From Limanda limanda (taxonomy: Eukaryota > Chordata > Actinopteri > Pleuronectiformes > Pleuronectidae), in contig NC_083648.1 in assembly GCF_963576545.1 (NCBI RefSeq), positions 24,215,042 through 24,279,041 of the forward strand: DNA of 64,000 nucleotides, written 5' to 3'. Positions 15,249-28,182 of the stretch are shown here, piece by piece. Below the pieces are notes generated by a model. That model worked only from the letters and a program-made list of their open reading frames with translations, made no database searches and was not told the DNA's origin. A program made the position numbers and the translations under genes. The first letter of the stretch is position 1, and each line of letters opens with the position of its first letter.

Positions 15249-15805
15249 TATGTTCACAAAGCTTGCCCGAGTGGCCTGAATCAGATTCCCCCCCCACTTT
15301 GTGACCCAGATCGGATTGTTTAATGACAAATGCACAAATCACATTGAATCTGATCTTTTCAAATAAGATTTTGGCCACTTTCATATGTGGTTTTAAATCA
15401 GATACAGATCAGATTTTTTCAAATGTAACCTCTGCATGAACAGCCATGTGATCGGTTTCCGAATTCAATGCGACTTTTACCTCACTCTATATCAACATTC
15501 CTCATAGCCTTGCGCAGGCGAAGGGGCGGCGGGAAGACAGCAAGCATGGAAGACAGCTGCAACAGTAGTCAGTCAGGTTTTAAAATTCAAATTGGGTGAA
15601 TTGTCTGTTCAAGCAAAACATGAATGGTCATATCGAGAGAAAAATTAAACCTTCAACGCCCACATCTGTGGCCTCTTGATTACTTTCTTACACAGTGCTG
15701 GGTGTGAAGTCTTGTTCTTCTGCGCATGCAGGTCACATCAGGGCCATGACCAGTTCACACTGGAGTCTGATTCAGGTCACATTTTAAAAGATAATGTGAA
15801 CAGCT
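15249..15805. mobile_element. Possible MITE with imperfect inverted ends
   Basis: The left side reads CTATGTTCACA then GTGGCCTGAATCAGATTCC. The reverse complement of the right side reads CTGTTCACA then GTGACCTGAATCAGACTCC. Each pair matches closely, so this looks like a DNA transposon with about 50-bp imperfect arms. A GC-rich core lies near 15520-15540. I could not identify a target duplication, so superfamily and exact ends are open. Confidence 0.45.
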
Positions 15806-17590
15806 ACATAAAATCAAGAAAAAAAAGGGGAAAAAATGAATTTAGCACTTGCAGTAAAGGCTTGCAGTGTGAGCGAAGTGTTATTTATATATTTTTTAAC
15901 AATCTGGGGTGTATTCAGCTGGAGCCGGATTTTAAGAGAATAGAGATATAAAACTGTGGGCATAAAACATTATGTCTGTGGATAGGACGTAGCATCAATG
16001 ACTGGAAAGAAAACATGAATCAGAATCCCCAACAGAAAAGAAAGCAGCTCTGAATTCCTATACTTGGCCTATATATTCCTGCAGCAAGAAAATGAATTTG
16101 CATGTTAAATAACAACTGTACTGCAGTTGCTCTGTTGGAATAGCATATCTTTGTACATGAAAACAGCCTCTTTGCTGTGGCAGGAAAAGACTTGACAAGC
16201 CTGGAGAGGTGAGATGGCAGTCTTAACCAGATTGTCCTTGTATCTACGTCTGTATACATTCTTCCATCCAGGGAAGGGTGGAGGCCGTCTCATTTAAAGA
16301 GCTGAGGCCTGTTAAATTGTCAACAAATGAGACATCTCTGTTCAAGCAGAAAACCTTTCAGCCAGACCTGACGTTGGCGTAAATGACAGAAATTCACATA
16401 AACAAAACAAAGCGGGGGGAGCGAAGCAGAGATGATTACCTGCTTCCCAGTGTCCAGCAGGCTGCCTGTCAGGCGTATCAAAATCCTATTTGAGAAGCTG
16501 TGGCTGCCTGCTGCCAACGACTACAGAGACAGATATGTTGTTCAGACAGTAACAGAGCAGTCGATGTCATGTCCTCCACACAAGCACCTGGATAACAGAA
16601 AGTCTGGCCATCACCGAAGTGCCGACCACAAGAGAAAATGCCCGAGAAAGAACATCTGAGGACACCAAGGTACGGCAGTGATGAGTGGGAGCCTGGGAAA
16701 GGATCGAAGTCTCCCTGTAATTCAACCGCTGAGTGAAACAAAGTTTAAAATGTGGAAAAAACTGTGTATGGAAAACGGAATAGGCACTTCTGGAGGAGGG
16801 AACTGAAGAGCCCGAAGAGGGAATTGTGACAGTTTGATACTGGCCAGTTTATCAGAATTTTTCACTTTTTCACCAGCAGGAGGTTTAGTTTATGAGCACA
16901 ATGAGACTTGGCCAACCAAAACAATGAACTGAAAGAAGCTAAAAAAAACTGCTCAACTCCTGGTAATTGCAATTTAAAGACAGTGAATCGTAAAAAGGTA
17001 ATGACACACTGTGATAAAAATGATTTCATTTTTTGTAAACTTCCTTCTCAGATGTCCTCTCTCCTGTTATGATATCTGCAGTCCCTGCATGGGCCAATCA
17101 CAGGCTCCGCTATCAGGAATATTGTTTCATCAGAGAGGCTATAATAGTCTCTGATCACATCTCGCTCCCACCACCACATCCGGGCAAGCCTTATCCGATC
17201 CCACGTGTCCCTCTGTAGATGTAGGTAATTACCTTCCTGTCTGCTGTAGAGTGGCAGGGCTCCATCCTCTGCCCAGGTATAATCATAAGCCATGATGCAG
17301 TTCATTATTTATAGCATATCTTATTCTGGTATGAGCGCAGGAAAAGAGGGAGCCTTTACTCTGACACTTTCCGATCATGGGTTGAAGTGGTCTGACCTCC
17401 ACCAAAATGGATACTCCACATAATGGAGCAGATGGAGGCAAAGCATGCTTCAAGTGGCTTTTCCACACATTTCAGGCTTAACACAGTCACATGGTGTAAA
17501 CTGTGCTGTGAGTACAGAAAAAGTAGCTCTGAATTTATAATTGGATAAGAGTTCTGTATTTTTTTTCAGTGACACCTCATGGCAGCACAA
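15806..17590. other. Intergenic DNA with a conserved-element-like texture
   Basis: 16060-16420 and 17040-17330 have balanced composition, no simple repeats and several TAATTA/ATTTGCAT-like words, and look unlike the flanking repeats. The open frames here (for example 16478-16741 and 17048-17305, minus strand) have no recognisable domains. They could be conserved non-coding DNA, but sequence alone cannot show conservation. Confidence 0.3.
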
Positions 17591-17599
17591 ATGTTGGAC

Positions 17600-18040
17600 A
17601 AATAGCAGACAGTCACTGCGGTTACATGTGTCCGATTGAAACCCCCCCCCCCCCCCTCCCTCCCTCCCTGGCCGTGACCCGGAAATGCGCCGTTCGCATT
17701 CGCAGTACTCCTAGAGTAAACATGCACAACATCATGTAGAGGGACGTAGCTTCACCTTGCTCTCCGTTCGTCATCTTTCTCGCATGCTGAGTTGAAGGCT
17801 GTTGTTCTTTTTTGTTGCTAGTGGTGAAGAGGTCAAGCGGAAATGGCTGTATCACCACTAGCTGTAATGAATACAGCGCCACCTATCGTAGCGGGGTATG
17901 AAATGCTTTCGGACAAGAGTCGGATTTCTCAGTGCCATGTACCCTGAGATAGAGCAGTTAACCCCCCATGGACAGAGAAACCGGGCTTCAGCCGAAATCG
18001 GGTTTATGCCATCATGTAAACGTAAAAGATATTATTTCAA
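17600..18040. repeat. Possible DNA-transposon remnant with poly-C tract
   Basis: The left part has GCGGTTACATGTGTCCGATT followed by a C-run and CCCT units (17641-17670). The right part has CATGTAAACG and GTGCCATGTACCC. These could be weak inverted ends around a segment with GC-rich words. No target duplication was found. Confidence 0.25.
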
Positions 18041-18653
18041 ACTTTTCTTGGTAAATAAAGTCTATAGGCAAGACAAATTCTCTTTAGTCCTCCTACACAA
18101 ACTGAGCAGTGACATTGAAACCAACAAAATATAAAAGCACAACAAGAATGAAAGAACTAACTCTGACCAAATTGTCACGTATAAATTCCTCATCTTTTAA
18201 CAAATGGAATAGGAGAGAGGCCCAATGAGAGAAGAAAATTTCACAAGACACATTTAACACATCAGAGAATTCTTTCAGACTAAATTGAAACAACATTACG
18301 AATTGCATGAGAGTTTTTGTGTCTCCGTTTTAAAATAATGACCCACAGTCAAGTAGCGTACCTGTGTAGACAGAAATAATAATAAAATGTAATTGTACTC
18401 GAACAGATCACGGCCCATCTCCCCATGTTAAAGAAACCAGAATCTTTTACATCTACTCAAAAATTGTAATAAGTTTCTTGCTTCAAGCCCCACCCCTCGT
18501 TAAACTTTCATGGGAATCAATTGAGTAGTTTTTTAAAGATCCTGCACTCACACCTAAAACAGGAATGAAAACATAACATCCTTTGCAAAGGCAATGAAGC
18601 AAAGTACAGTACTTTCAACCCCCAGATGACTTTGTAGTATAATTGTGCTCTAA

Positions 18654-18945
18654 AGGGTGGCTTAGGGAGGTAAAGTGGGTCGTCCATTAACTAGATGGCC
18701 GTGGTTCGATCCCTGGGTACTCCATTACGCGTGACAAATTGTCCTTGGGCAAGACACTAAACCCTAAGTTGATTCTGATGGCTGGGCCAGCAGTGTAAGA
18801 CTGGTGTATGATAGAGAAAGTGAGGCATACATGCGCTGTATGAATGAGTGAGTGAATGGGTGAACGGCAAAACTGAGTATTGAGTGCTTTGAGTGGTCAT
18901 CAAGACTAGAACAGTGCAGCATGAATACAAATCATTTACCATTTA
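18654..18945 (+). repeat. tRNA-derived SINE, family A (plus strand, near full length)
   Basis: The tRNA-like head GGGTGGCTTAGGGAGGTAAA is followed by the B-box-like GTGGTTCGATCCCTGG, then the body TCCTTGGGCAAGACACTAAA. The tail is GGTCATCAAGACTAGAACAG ending in AATCATTTACCATTTA. It is the most complete copy in the window and shows the family structure best. Confidence 0.8.
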
Positions 18946-21900
18946 ACTCAAAATACAAAGTGAATTTGAAGCCAGAGATGTTTTGTTTGTCATTCACAGA
19001 ATCTTTGTCTAAAATAGTTAACAACATCTCAATGATAAATATGTATATGTGATGATATATGTGATGAAGTATAATCAACCTCAAATTCTTTGTTGGTGGG
19101 GTAAATGTCAAAGAATGAATTCAGCAACATCATAATTACAGAATGCAAAGCTACCTCATTGCAACATGCAAACATACTTCGAACTGTATAGAGAAATGTT
19201 TTTGTAAATGTTTGAATGAACCAGTGTAGTGTTAGGGCAGAACCCTGTAAGTGTAGGACCCTAAAGTTTTATTTGTGGTGTCAGAAACGTGGATTATAGA
19301 AGTAGAGGCTTGACTCAAAATGTAATATTAAAACCACTTTTAAACCCACACAGGTTGATAAAGTCACATCTATGCTGTGAAGGTGCAAACTTAATTCTCT
19401 GATTCATCAAAGAAAGGCACCCTCCTGCTATTCTTAAATACATCTTTCACAAATACATCAAAATATATGTTTATATCATATAATAATACATATGAAATAT
19501 ACAATTTAATGCAAGTCTACACCACACAGTACGTTTCATAAGTAGAGAGAGAGAACATGTTGCTATTTGTTTGTGTTGAATATGTGATTCCTTTGATATT
19601 CATCATGTGCGGCCCACCGGGAGTGTATTATGTCAGTAATTGGGGGCAGATTTAAATACCACAGCTCTCAGACAAACATGTTTACCTACATCTATTAGCC
19701 TAAGTCTCTCCACTCCAGATCTGTGCCCTTCTAGCACCAGACAATGTGTTATAATCTGCATTGGAGAGTCTCAAGTTACCTTGAGCCCAGTGAGATGTAG
19801 GAGGCACTCAGGTCCACTTCAATCACCTTTTGAATCCCCTGCAAACATCCTAGAGGCTGCTGCTTCAGATTTTTAATTCATTTTAATTGATTAGCATCAA
19901 TATATGCCCATATATATTTTATTCAGTTGCTATTTGTCAGCTGCTTTTTATAACAAGTCCTTCCCTGAGAGACAGGTCTGGATTTTTTAAAGTATATGAA
20001 GCCTTGCTACACATTTGACAAACCTGATTGATTTTGAAGCACTGTCAAATTATTTAAAACACTTGTACTGGGAAAATAGGTGCATTAAATAAAAGTGTGA
20101 GGTGATGGTATGTTCAGATCTAATTGGGTGCGATTTGGACATCAGTAGTCAGAGCTCACCTCCTCACAACCATACGCTAATGTCTGTTTATGCAAAAGAA
20201 GCGTGCAATACAGTATGCGGTTCATAAGCTTGTCGTTTTCTACGGATTACCCGTTCACCATTTCTGTTGTTTGAATCAGCTGTTCCTTTTAGCAGGACTA
20301 ACTTTGTAAACCCGCAGCAATTCTCTGTGAAGCTCATCTCATCTATCTTTTATTTTCTTGAGTCTTCACAACATGGATATAACAGAGGGAACTGTAACGC
20401 AATTTGTCCTCCTCTCTGTCGGAGTCACTTCTAATCCAGTTAGACAACAGGGACTAGAGGAGACAATAAAGCCTCACTAATGTATTTGGGACACTGACAC
20501 TGCACGCAGTCACTGGAAGGAACAGTGAGTGGAAAGAGGAAGATACAATAAGTGTGGAAGCCAGAAAATGGGGACTGAGTAAATAAGATGGATGTCCACA
20601 AAGCATACATGATTATAACATTAATATTTAAATATTTAATATTTACACTGCTTTGTTTCAACATTATAAAGTATATAGACTTTATAAGGGATCGGTCAAT
20701 GAATCCATTACTAATCGGCTGAAAATACCAACAGAAGACTTCATTTACCAGCTTGTATTCGGTGATGACAAATGAAGGATAAGATCTTTCTGTAATGATG
20801 AGATGTGCCGATTCAAAGTGACTGTACTGTAAAGCATTGTAACAGCAGATACAAGGTGTACTAATTCACTGATTCTAATTCATCAAACAGGCCCATGTGA
20901 CTAATAACAGCTTAAAATCAGGGCTTTGTCTTAAACGGCAGTAAATAAAAATCTATTGATGCAACTACTTTGCATTATGTTCACACATTTTGTTGGAAAA
21001 ACATTAATTTACCTTGTTCATTGATGATTTTTTGAGACAGCCAAGGAGTTGTAGCTTTTGCAAAAAATTTGGTGTAAGGATATATTGGTAACAGGAGCAT
21101 CATACATTATACTATTTCAGGTTGGTGTTTTAGAACTGGCTGAATAATGTGGGACATAATGGATAGTGGAAGCAATGGCATAAGGCATAATCAGACAATG
21201 CTCTGTAACATGTAAACAGAATATTAATGGAGTATTCTATCAGTAACTAATGTAAACTCCATAATCAAAATAATGTCTGATTCGGAATAAGGTCAATAGG
21301 TGAACAAAGTCAGTGTCGCTGTCCCACCAGAGAGTCAAACTAGAACAGGCGTCCCATGGTCCGATCTGAGGGCCCAAGATCCTTTTAGAATCCCGTCCAT
21401 GTCCCTCTGCAAAGGTCAAAGTTCCAGCCTCCGTCTAGCCAGTAGGTTAACCAGCTGTCTTTGGCATTAACTTCTGTCAACCGTCTACTTGATGACCAGA
21501 TCACAGAAAAATCCTGGAATCGTTCATTGTTGCTCCGGATGTAGAGAGGGACTAATCAGAAGGTTGGTGGTGCAACCATCTTGTTGTGGAAGGTTCAAGG
21601 AGTAGAGAATCAACATTCACTTCCAGGTTTCCCAAAGGAAACTAACAGACGTGGCCCCTGTCAAAGTTCTCTATTTGGTTGGACCAGCTCTGTTGGCTCA
21701 TTCTGCAATAATTATTTAGGCTTTTATAGGTCGCCTTACTGATGAACATAACAATGGGTCAAAAGCAGCAAGAACACAGAAAACCTGGGGCTTTGTGTTT
21801 AACGACAATATTATCATCTCCCGAAGATTTTTAAATTTGAATTGGATATACTACATCTTTTTCAAGAATCAATATCCTTACTGAAAGCTTTCTTTTTTCA

Positions 21901-22815
21901 CATAGTTAGACTGTCAGCAGTTCATCTTTGGTTATAGTGTACTGTATTGTTATTTTTTATAGTAGTATTCCATACGATAGAGAAAAACCACAGCTGTGAA
22001 AAGCACAGCCTTACTAAAGAATATCAATATGAGACTTTACATTTTATATTTGTACCTTTAACTTAAAAAAAGAACTCCAGTGAATTTGGATCAAAAACTG
22101 ATGAGCAGAACCAGAAATATATTTTTTCCATTTCACTCTATCCAACATTTTTCTTGCCAACCCTTCACATAGCAGAAGACCACAGAAGACTTTATACAAC
22201 TTTTTTTACACATAGTCATTCCCAAGACCTGTGTTAAATCTGCAGTTCTCCATTAATATTTGCATATTTCTAATACTCTTTCTGTCCCTACCTGTTCTTC
22301 TTTTTGCACTCATACTATATACACTAGAAATTAATATGTCTTTACAGCCTCACGTTATTTTCCCAGGGGTTTCACCTTCTCTCATAATAAATACTCTTGC
22401 TCTCTTGTGTGAAAGTGCTCACTGCTGAATAGGAAATCCAGAGTTAATAGAGCCAGAACCAGAGACACGTCCCAATTCCCTTAACTGCATTCACACCCTT
22501 CTGACTTGTGTCGTCGTAATTTGATTCTAGTCCCTGCCACTAAAGGAGCGTGAAAAGACACAGGTAAAGATCAGAGGAAAGACAACAATATTATCCCCAA
22601 ATAAAAGGAAAAGACAGATTGAGACAGCTATGGCTCTGTTATTAATCTTAAATGAGAGAATTTAAACACCCTTCTTGATTGACCCAAAACCACTTGTGGG
22701 TCAAGCGAGGATCAAGGAGCGATCGGTAGTGGGATCTCTGGTGGCACGGAGAGACTGGGACTAAGTTGAGTTTTGTGAAACAGGCTTAAACTAGAATTAA
22801 CACACTGTGGTTGTA
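18946..22815. other. Intergenic DNA, nothing recognised
   Basis: Almost 4 kb of AT-rich sequence with short frames only. No protein similarity, named repeat or RNA gene seen. Confidence 0.5.
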
Positions 22816-24688
22816 TGCCTTCGCCAACCAGTGCAGTTTCTACATACTTTTCCTTTGAGATTCATATAAGCTCAATTTGATCTTTGACCTTTGACTTTGA
22901 ACACTGAATTGTAAAGGCCAATTTATGCTTGTACGTATTTTTTAAAACGGATAGATAAGACCGCCCTATCCGTCGTGGAACGCCCTCTCCGAGCGCCTCG
23001 GACAGCTTTTCGTACACGTCTGATTTTCCTAACTGTCCGTCTTCATGTCGGAGAGCCCACGGACAGCTCTTGGCTGTGATTGGTCCGCGAACTATATCAT
23101 TTCCCTACGACGTCATTTCCGGACCTCAAACTTCCTGTTTCCTTCCCTGTAGCATCAAACCCAAACAAAACTACGATTCTACGATTAATGTGACGTGTGT
23201 GTTAAGCCAGCGGAGTTGTCCGGCTGACGGTGGCTCGTTAGAGCACTGACGGCATGTGTGCACGGTCACATACGGTTATAACGAGCTTTCAAAACGGCGC
23301 TAGCAGGCTAGGCTAGCGGGCTAGCCACCATGCTAACTGCGGTGGTAACAGTGCAAGAACCCGTCGTCACGACTTTAATTCCACTTCTATCATGACACTG
23401 TTTCTATAATACCGCCAGGTTAGAAGCAAACACTGGATAGTAGTTAGTGTCGGGAGTCCCTGCTGACTGTGTGTGGAAGCTGGGAGGGGAGCTAGCTCCG
23501 TGTAGCTGCTAGCTCCGTCTAGCTTCAAGCTACAAGCTGTGGAATCAGCAACACAGTTCGGAAACAAGACCGGGGAACCACTGCGCTAAGAAACGATAAC
23601 ATCAGCATTTTGACCCGCTGGGTGTCACTTTATTTAGTTCTGTTAGTTGCCATGGTTCAGTGTGTGGGAGACAGAGATAAACAGACACACGTGGACTTCT
23701 TCTTCCCAAAATTGGGGTAGGCTTCTCTGAGCTCGTCTTCCGTTGCGCCACCTATGGGTTTGGCGGTGAATTTATTTCGACGTACAGTGGTCGGACAAGT
23801 AAAAATCAAAAAGACTCTTTGCCCATCGTGGAGACCTCTCCGAGAATATTTGTACCACATTTAAGACATTCCCTCAAGCTGATCTTAAGATATCATGTTC
23901 CAGAAAAACATAAACATACTTTGTAAGGCCTCCATGACCGTGACCTTAGGCTACAAAAATGAAATTGAAATTCAAGTGAATGTTTGTGCCACATGTAATA
24001 AAATTGCCTCAAGAAATTCCACAGATATCGCATTCACAAGCCAACAAATTTGCTTTGTGAGGTCACAGTGATCTTTGACCTTTGGCCACAAAATGTGTCA
24101 ATTTTTGCATTTAACAGAAGGTATCTAGCTTTTTCTCAGGCACACAGCAACTTTCTGATCGGCGGCTGCTCGGATATGATTGGCTTGAGCGGTGTGTGTT
24201 TTTGTTTTTTTTTTAATTAAAGAATTTGCATTAGAAGAAAAAAAAGATTGGCATCCAAGGACACATATATTTCATTATGCAGTGATTAATAACATCTAAA
24301 AAGTATTTAATAATTTTATTCTTGTAGTCACCTTGCCTCTCCATTTCCCTTACAGTTTCCGCAACCCCCGAGACACCCCCTGGCGTCCCCCCCCGTTGTC
24401 GGGACCCCCACTCTGAAAGGCAGTGGTCGAAGTGAATGCTTCTGCCACATGTCATGAAATTCCCCTCGGGCATTCCTGATAGATTCTGTTCAATATAACG
24501 CAAGGTCATGTGATTTTGACCTTTTGGCCTTTGACCACCAAAATCGAATCTGGTTATCATTGAGTCCAAGTGAATATTTGTACCAGATTTGAAGAAATTC
24601 CCTCAAGACGAGAATGAGACAGACGGATGTACGGACAACCCCAAAAACATAAAGTCTCCGGCCACTGGCTGCTGCTGGTGCAGAGGCA
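22816..24688. repeat. Composite decayed DNA-transposon region
   Basis: The left edge reads ATGCCTTCGCCAACCAGTGC. The right edge, reversed, reads ATGCCTCTGCACCAGCAG, so the outer ends may be inverted repeats of one family. Inside, sub-repeats recur: GATCTTTGACCTTTG (22880, 24070), CAAGTGAAT.TTTGTGCCA (23970, 24570) and ATTCCCTCAAG (23870, 24600). Between about 22912 and 23845 a different GC-rich segment appears to have been inserted. 24120-24440 also differs. Open frames here come from these repeats. Confidence 0.5.
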
Positions 24689-24794
24689 TTAAAAAACAGA
24701 AGAGCACAGAAACAAATGAATTCATGACTTACATACAAACTCACACTCACAAACTTACCCTTGGAATTTGTAAGTTTAGGAGGTAATGGTGGGT

Positions 24795-25356
24795 GTTGTT
24801 TGTGCCTCTGATAACAGAGTAAACTCTTAACTATATGAGATGCTCATGCTAATGGAAACTGTTGTTGAGAAAATGAATGGCTTTGTGCATCTGGCAGAGG
24901 AAAAGTGGCATTGGAAATCCCATTAATCAGAGTGCTGGTTACAGTGCTGGTATTTGCAAGTTACCCTGTGCAGCCCTTTAAATGCTGTCTACACCCAGAA
25001 GCCCAATTACATTTCTCATGAATAATTCATGCATTCAGTCCCGCTATTATACCAGCCACACTGACTATGTGTTAAGGTCACTGTTGTTTTCAAAGACAAG
25101 TAAGTAAACCCCCAATTACCACACATAAGCAGCACAAGCAAGGGAAGGTGCTTAAACATTTAGTTGTGTGACGCCAGAGCTGTTTTTAGAATGATCTTTT
25201 GTTTAGAAACCTTTCCTTCTCATTTTCCTTTATCCAAGAAATTAGCAAACCTTTTAAGAATAGCAAACCTAAGCATCCTCTTCTTAAAACAGTTTCCATT
25301 AGCATGAGCATCTCATATAGTTAAGAGTTTACTCTGTTACCAGAGGCACAAACAAC
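24795..25356. repeat. Long inverted repeat: two 69-bp arms, 424-bp spacer
   Basis: The arms are 24795-24863 and 25288-25356. The left begins GTTGTTTGTGCCTCTGATAA; the reverse complement of the right begins GTTGTTTGTGCCTCTGGTAA. Only one mismatch is visible in 69 positions. The ends do not look like known transposon termini, and I see no target duplication. The spacer includes balanced-composition sequence (24890-25080). Confidence 0.95.
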
Positions 25357-27194
25357 TGTGTGCTGTGTGAAGCTGAATTAAGAATCATAATTTTTTTATG
25401 CACCACAATATAATGATTATCAGCATGTTAAAAAACTGCTGATTTTGTCTAACAAACCCATAACAGAGGCAGGTAATTATTTGGACAGCTTTACAAAAGA
25501 CTTTAAGGGTGATTCATTTATGTCACTCATTGGGCCTCCAGGGGGAGGCATGTAGGTTCACCAGTAGACAAGCTGTTACCTGCATATTTTCAAATCCCCT
25601 GATAACTGTAAGAGCTGCACTCAGACACATTTGAAGCCAGTGATTACATGTAGAATAATGCTGAGGCTCCAATTAAAAACTGTTCATACCGTCTCTGTGA
25701 GTCGTTTATTTCTGTTAATCACTGAAAAATAAAGAAAGAGAAGCAAGATGGGTGTTTTTTTTGTTTTTACAGAAAGTGCAGTGTCAGTTGGTGCGTAGAG
25801 AAAAGACATATTCATCACAGCACGTAATGAGAATCCCAGACCTATTCATAGAAAAATAAGTAAAAAAAATTGGCACTTTCAAAGTTTTGCACATACAGTG
25901 TGGATCAAAAAACAAATTCATGCACATAATCAAACAGCTTTTTCTGAAACCACTGGCCTTTTTTATTCATCGATAAAAAATATACACCAGGGAAAATAGG
26001 CTTAATTTCTTCCATCTTCCTCATCATATTCCTCTGTTGACGTATTTATTTATTTCTACTCAGAAAAGATACAGTCCTCTCACCGACTTCAGTCCAGTGG
26101 AAAAAAAAATGCATACTGAAATAGAAATTTCCATATTTACAGATATCAGCAGGATGAAGAGTGAGAACCATTTGAGGGTTGGGGAGTTAGTTGTAATCAT
26201 GAACTTTTAATTTGTCACTCATCAGCGTTACCAAGGACTCCTCTTTAGCGTCTCTCTCATTTTCCTTGTACCTACTTTCCACTTCTGTCTTGGATAAAGC
26301 TCAGAGGAATTTCTTGCAGACCTTCTCTACTGCAGCACCTTTAATAAAATGTCATGTGAAGCCATTACCATGAGCTCTGCTTACTGTTCTCTGCTTGATT
26401 CGAGGCCGAGTGATGTGTGATATGGGGTAAAACAACATTAAACTGACTTAAAGTGACTTTGGTTAGTTGGGCAGGTTTACTGACAAGAGTGATGACAACA
26501 GAAACAACCATTATGGCAACTGTATCGACCCGGGAATATAATTATACAGATCTGAAATTGATGGAAGAAAGCAAAGTGAAAACTGAGAAAAAAAAAAATT
26601 GATACAAAGAAATGCACTTAAGAAAGCTTCACTGCTGCCAGAATATTTTGTCTGTAGTTTTGAATTAAAGTTGGAGATATTACAACTGATATAACATTAT
26701 CAATAGAATGTTGCGGAAAGACAGTTACAAAGTACAACAGTATTGTCTAAACAATTCCTTCACTCAGATTAAACACATTGTTGACACATTGCCAAACATG
26801 TTTCCAAGAGATGAGATAGTCTGTCACACTTGATCATGAGATCAATTAAAATATCCTATATTTTTGTTATCATTAATATCAGTAACAGGTGGTAATTGAG
26901 AGCAAACCCATGGGCTCATCAGGTTCTACTGACACCTTGTCAAGTATTTATAGCAAAGCTGTGATAATTGTTGTTATGTTGCCTGGTAATAATCAGCCAG
27001 TGGATTAAAACCAGTTCAAAACAGAAAGGTTTTATAACGAGGGTAATTCAGAGATTGATGCCTTCAAATTCCTCTTGACATATTGTGCTTTTTCAATATT
27101 TATTTTCTGTGTATTATAGGTTTTTGTGCATGTAAAAGGTCTGCAAAGACAATATGAATAAAGTCATGTGTTTTTCTGAACATGAGAATATGTG
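25357..27194. other. Region downstream of the cadherin 3' end
   Basis: AT-rich DNA with A/T runs. Part of it may still be 3' UTR if polyadenylation lies further down than 27214; several TTTATT words (AATAAA on the minus strand) occur here, for example near 26045. No gene recognised. Confidence 0.4.
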
Positions 27195-28182
27195 AAGTAT
27201 TTCAACCCAAATTTTTATTATGAACCGGAATATAAGCATAAAATGTCTTCTTAAAATTAGGGACAACAATTAACATTTAGCATTTATGAAAGCTCCGGAT
27301 GAGTTAAGTTTGTGCAGTGGCTAGAGTTAGTTCAAGGTTTTGACTCAGATCATGAAATGTGGATTAGCTAATTAGCATTACCAAGGAAACTGATGTTTCA
27401 GGGTCTTATTCACACCATGTGCAGGTAAACATATTGGAAGAAATGAAATTCTAATTAAATTTGACTTTAAAAAATTAGTTATTAATAATAATAATAATAA
27501 TAATAATTAGGGGTAGGGCCTGTAACTTACTTTGAGTGCACCTGTCAGTAAGACCATCAGCTTTCTCTTTGTTTATAGATATCACATATATGCCAGCCAG
27601 CCTCATTATTGTTTTAATAATTAGCAAAACAAATCAATAAAACTTAATTTTCCCAATAAATCCAACAAGTGCAAATTGGTGACCTAGAACTCACACCCTG
27701 GGTCATCGTGCTCCAAACCAGTTTGTTGTGGCCTGCGAGATGTGCAAGGTTTTTAAATGACTGGAGTGTCAGCAACAGCTAAGATAAAGAGCAGAATCCT
27801 TTGGGTTTAGGACTAGCTGTACTTTTCACACTCACTCACCTAACAAGCAGAGCAGAGGGAGAAGAGTGTATGCAAATTAACTTTCATTTTAAAACACTTG
27901 TCTTCTGTCGTTTAGCATTCTGTCCCTCATCGCAGCACTCAAGCAAGAGTATTATCCCAGTTTCCTCTCAGCCAGTGTGTTCTTCTCTGCTGTTGGATCG
28001 AAATGGCTTATCCACAGATTAAACACAATACCACAGTTCACTTTGCAGCTGTCATTTTGCATCCTCACACTTTAAATGGCACAAGTAAAAGTAATTTACT
28101 TTCAAATAATCTGGCCAAAAGTTAAAAAAATTACTTTTGGATGATTTCTTCAGGATTCTGGGTTTGCTTGGCCTGAAGCCTG
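27195..28182 (-). other. Probable cadherin 3' UTR
   Basis: This is the DNA directly downstream of the stop codon on the minus strand. The first canonical AATAAA on that strand is at 27214-27219, about 965 bp after the stop, so cleavage near 27195 would give a 3' UTR of about 1 kb. A weaker ATTAAA lies near 27613. AATAAA is common in this AT-rich DNA, so the true end could be elsewhere, including further down toward 26000. The stretch also contains an AAT-type repeat at 27484-27507 and no coding signal. Confidence 0.3.

Noticed and set aside
18654..18720. tRNA-like A and B boxes, considered as a tRNA gene
   Set aside because: The arms do not fold into a clean cloverleaf, and the same sequence recurs with a common tail, so it is a SINE head.
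24231..24569. 112-residue minus-strand frame
   Set aside because: It overlaps the recurring sub-repeats of the decayed transposon region and has no domain.
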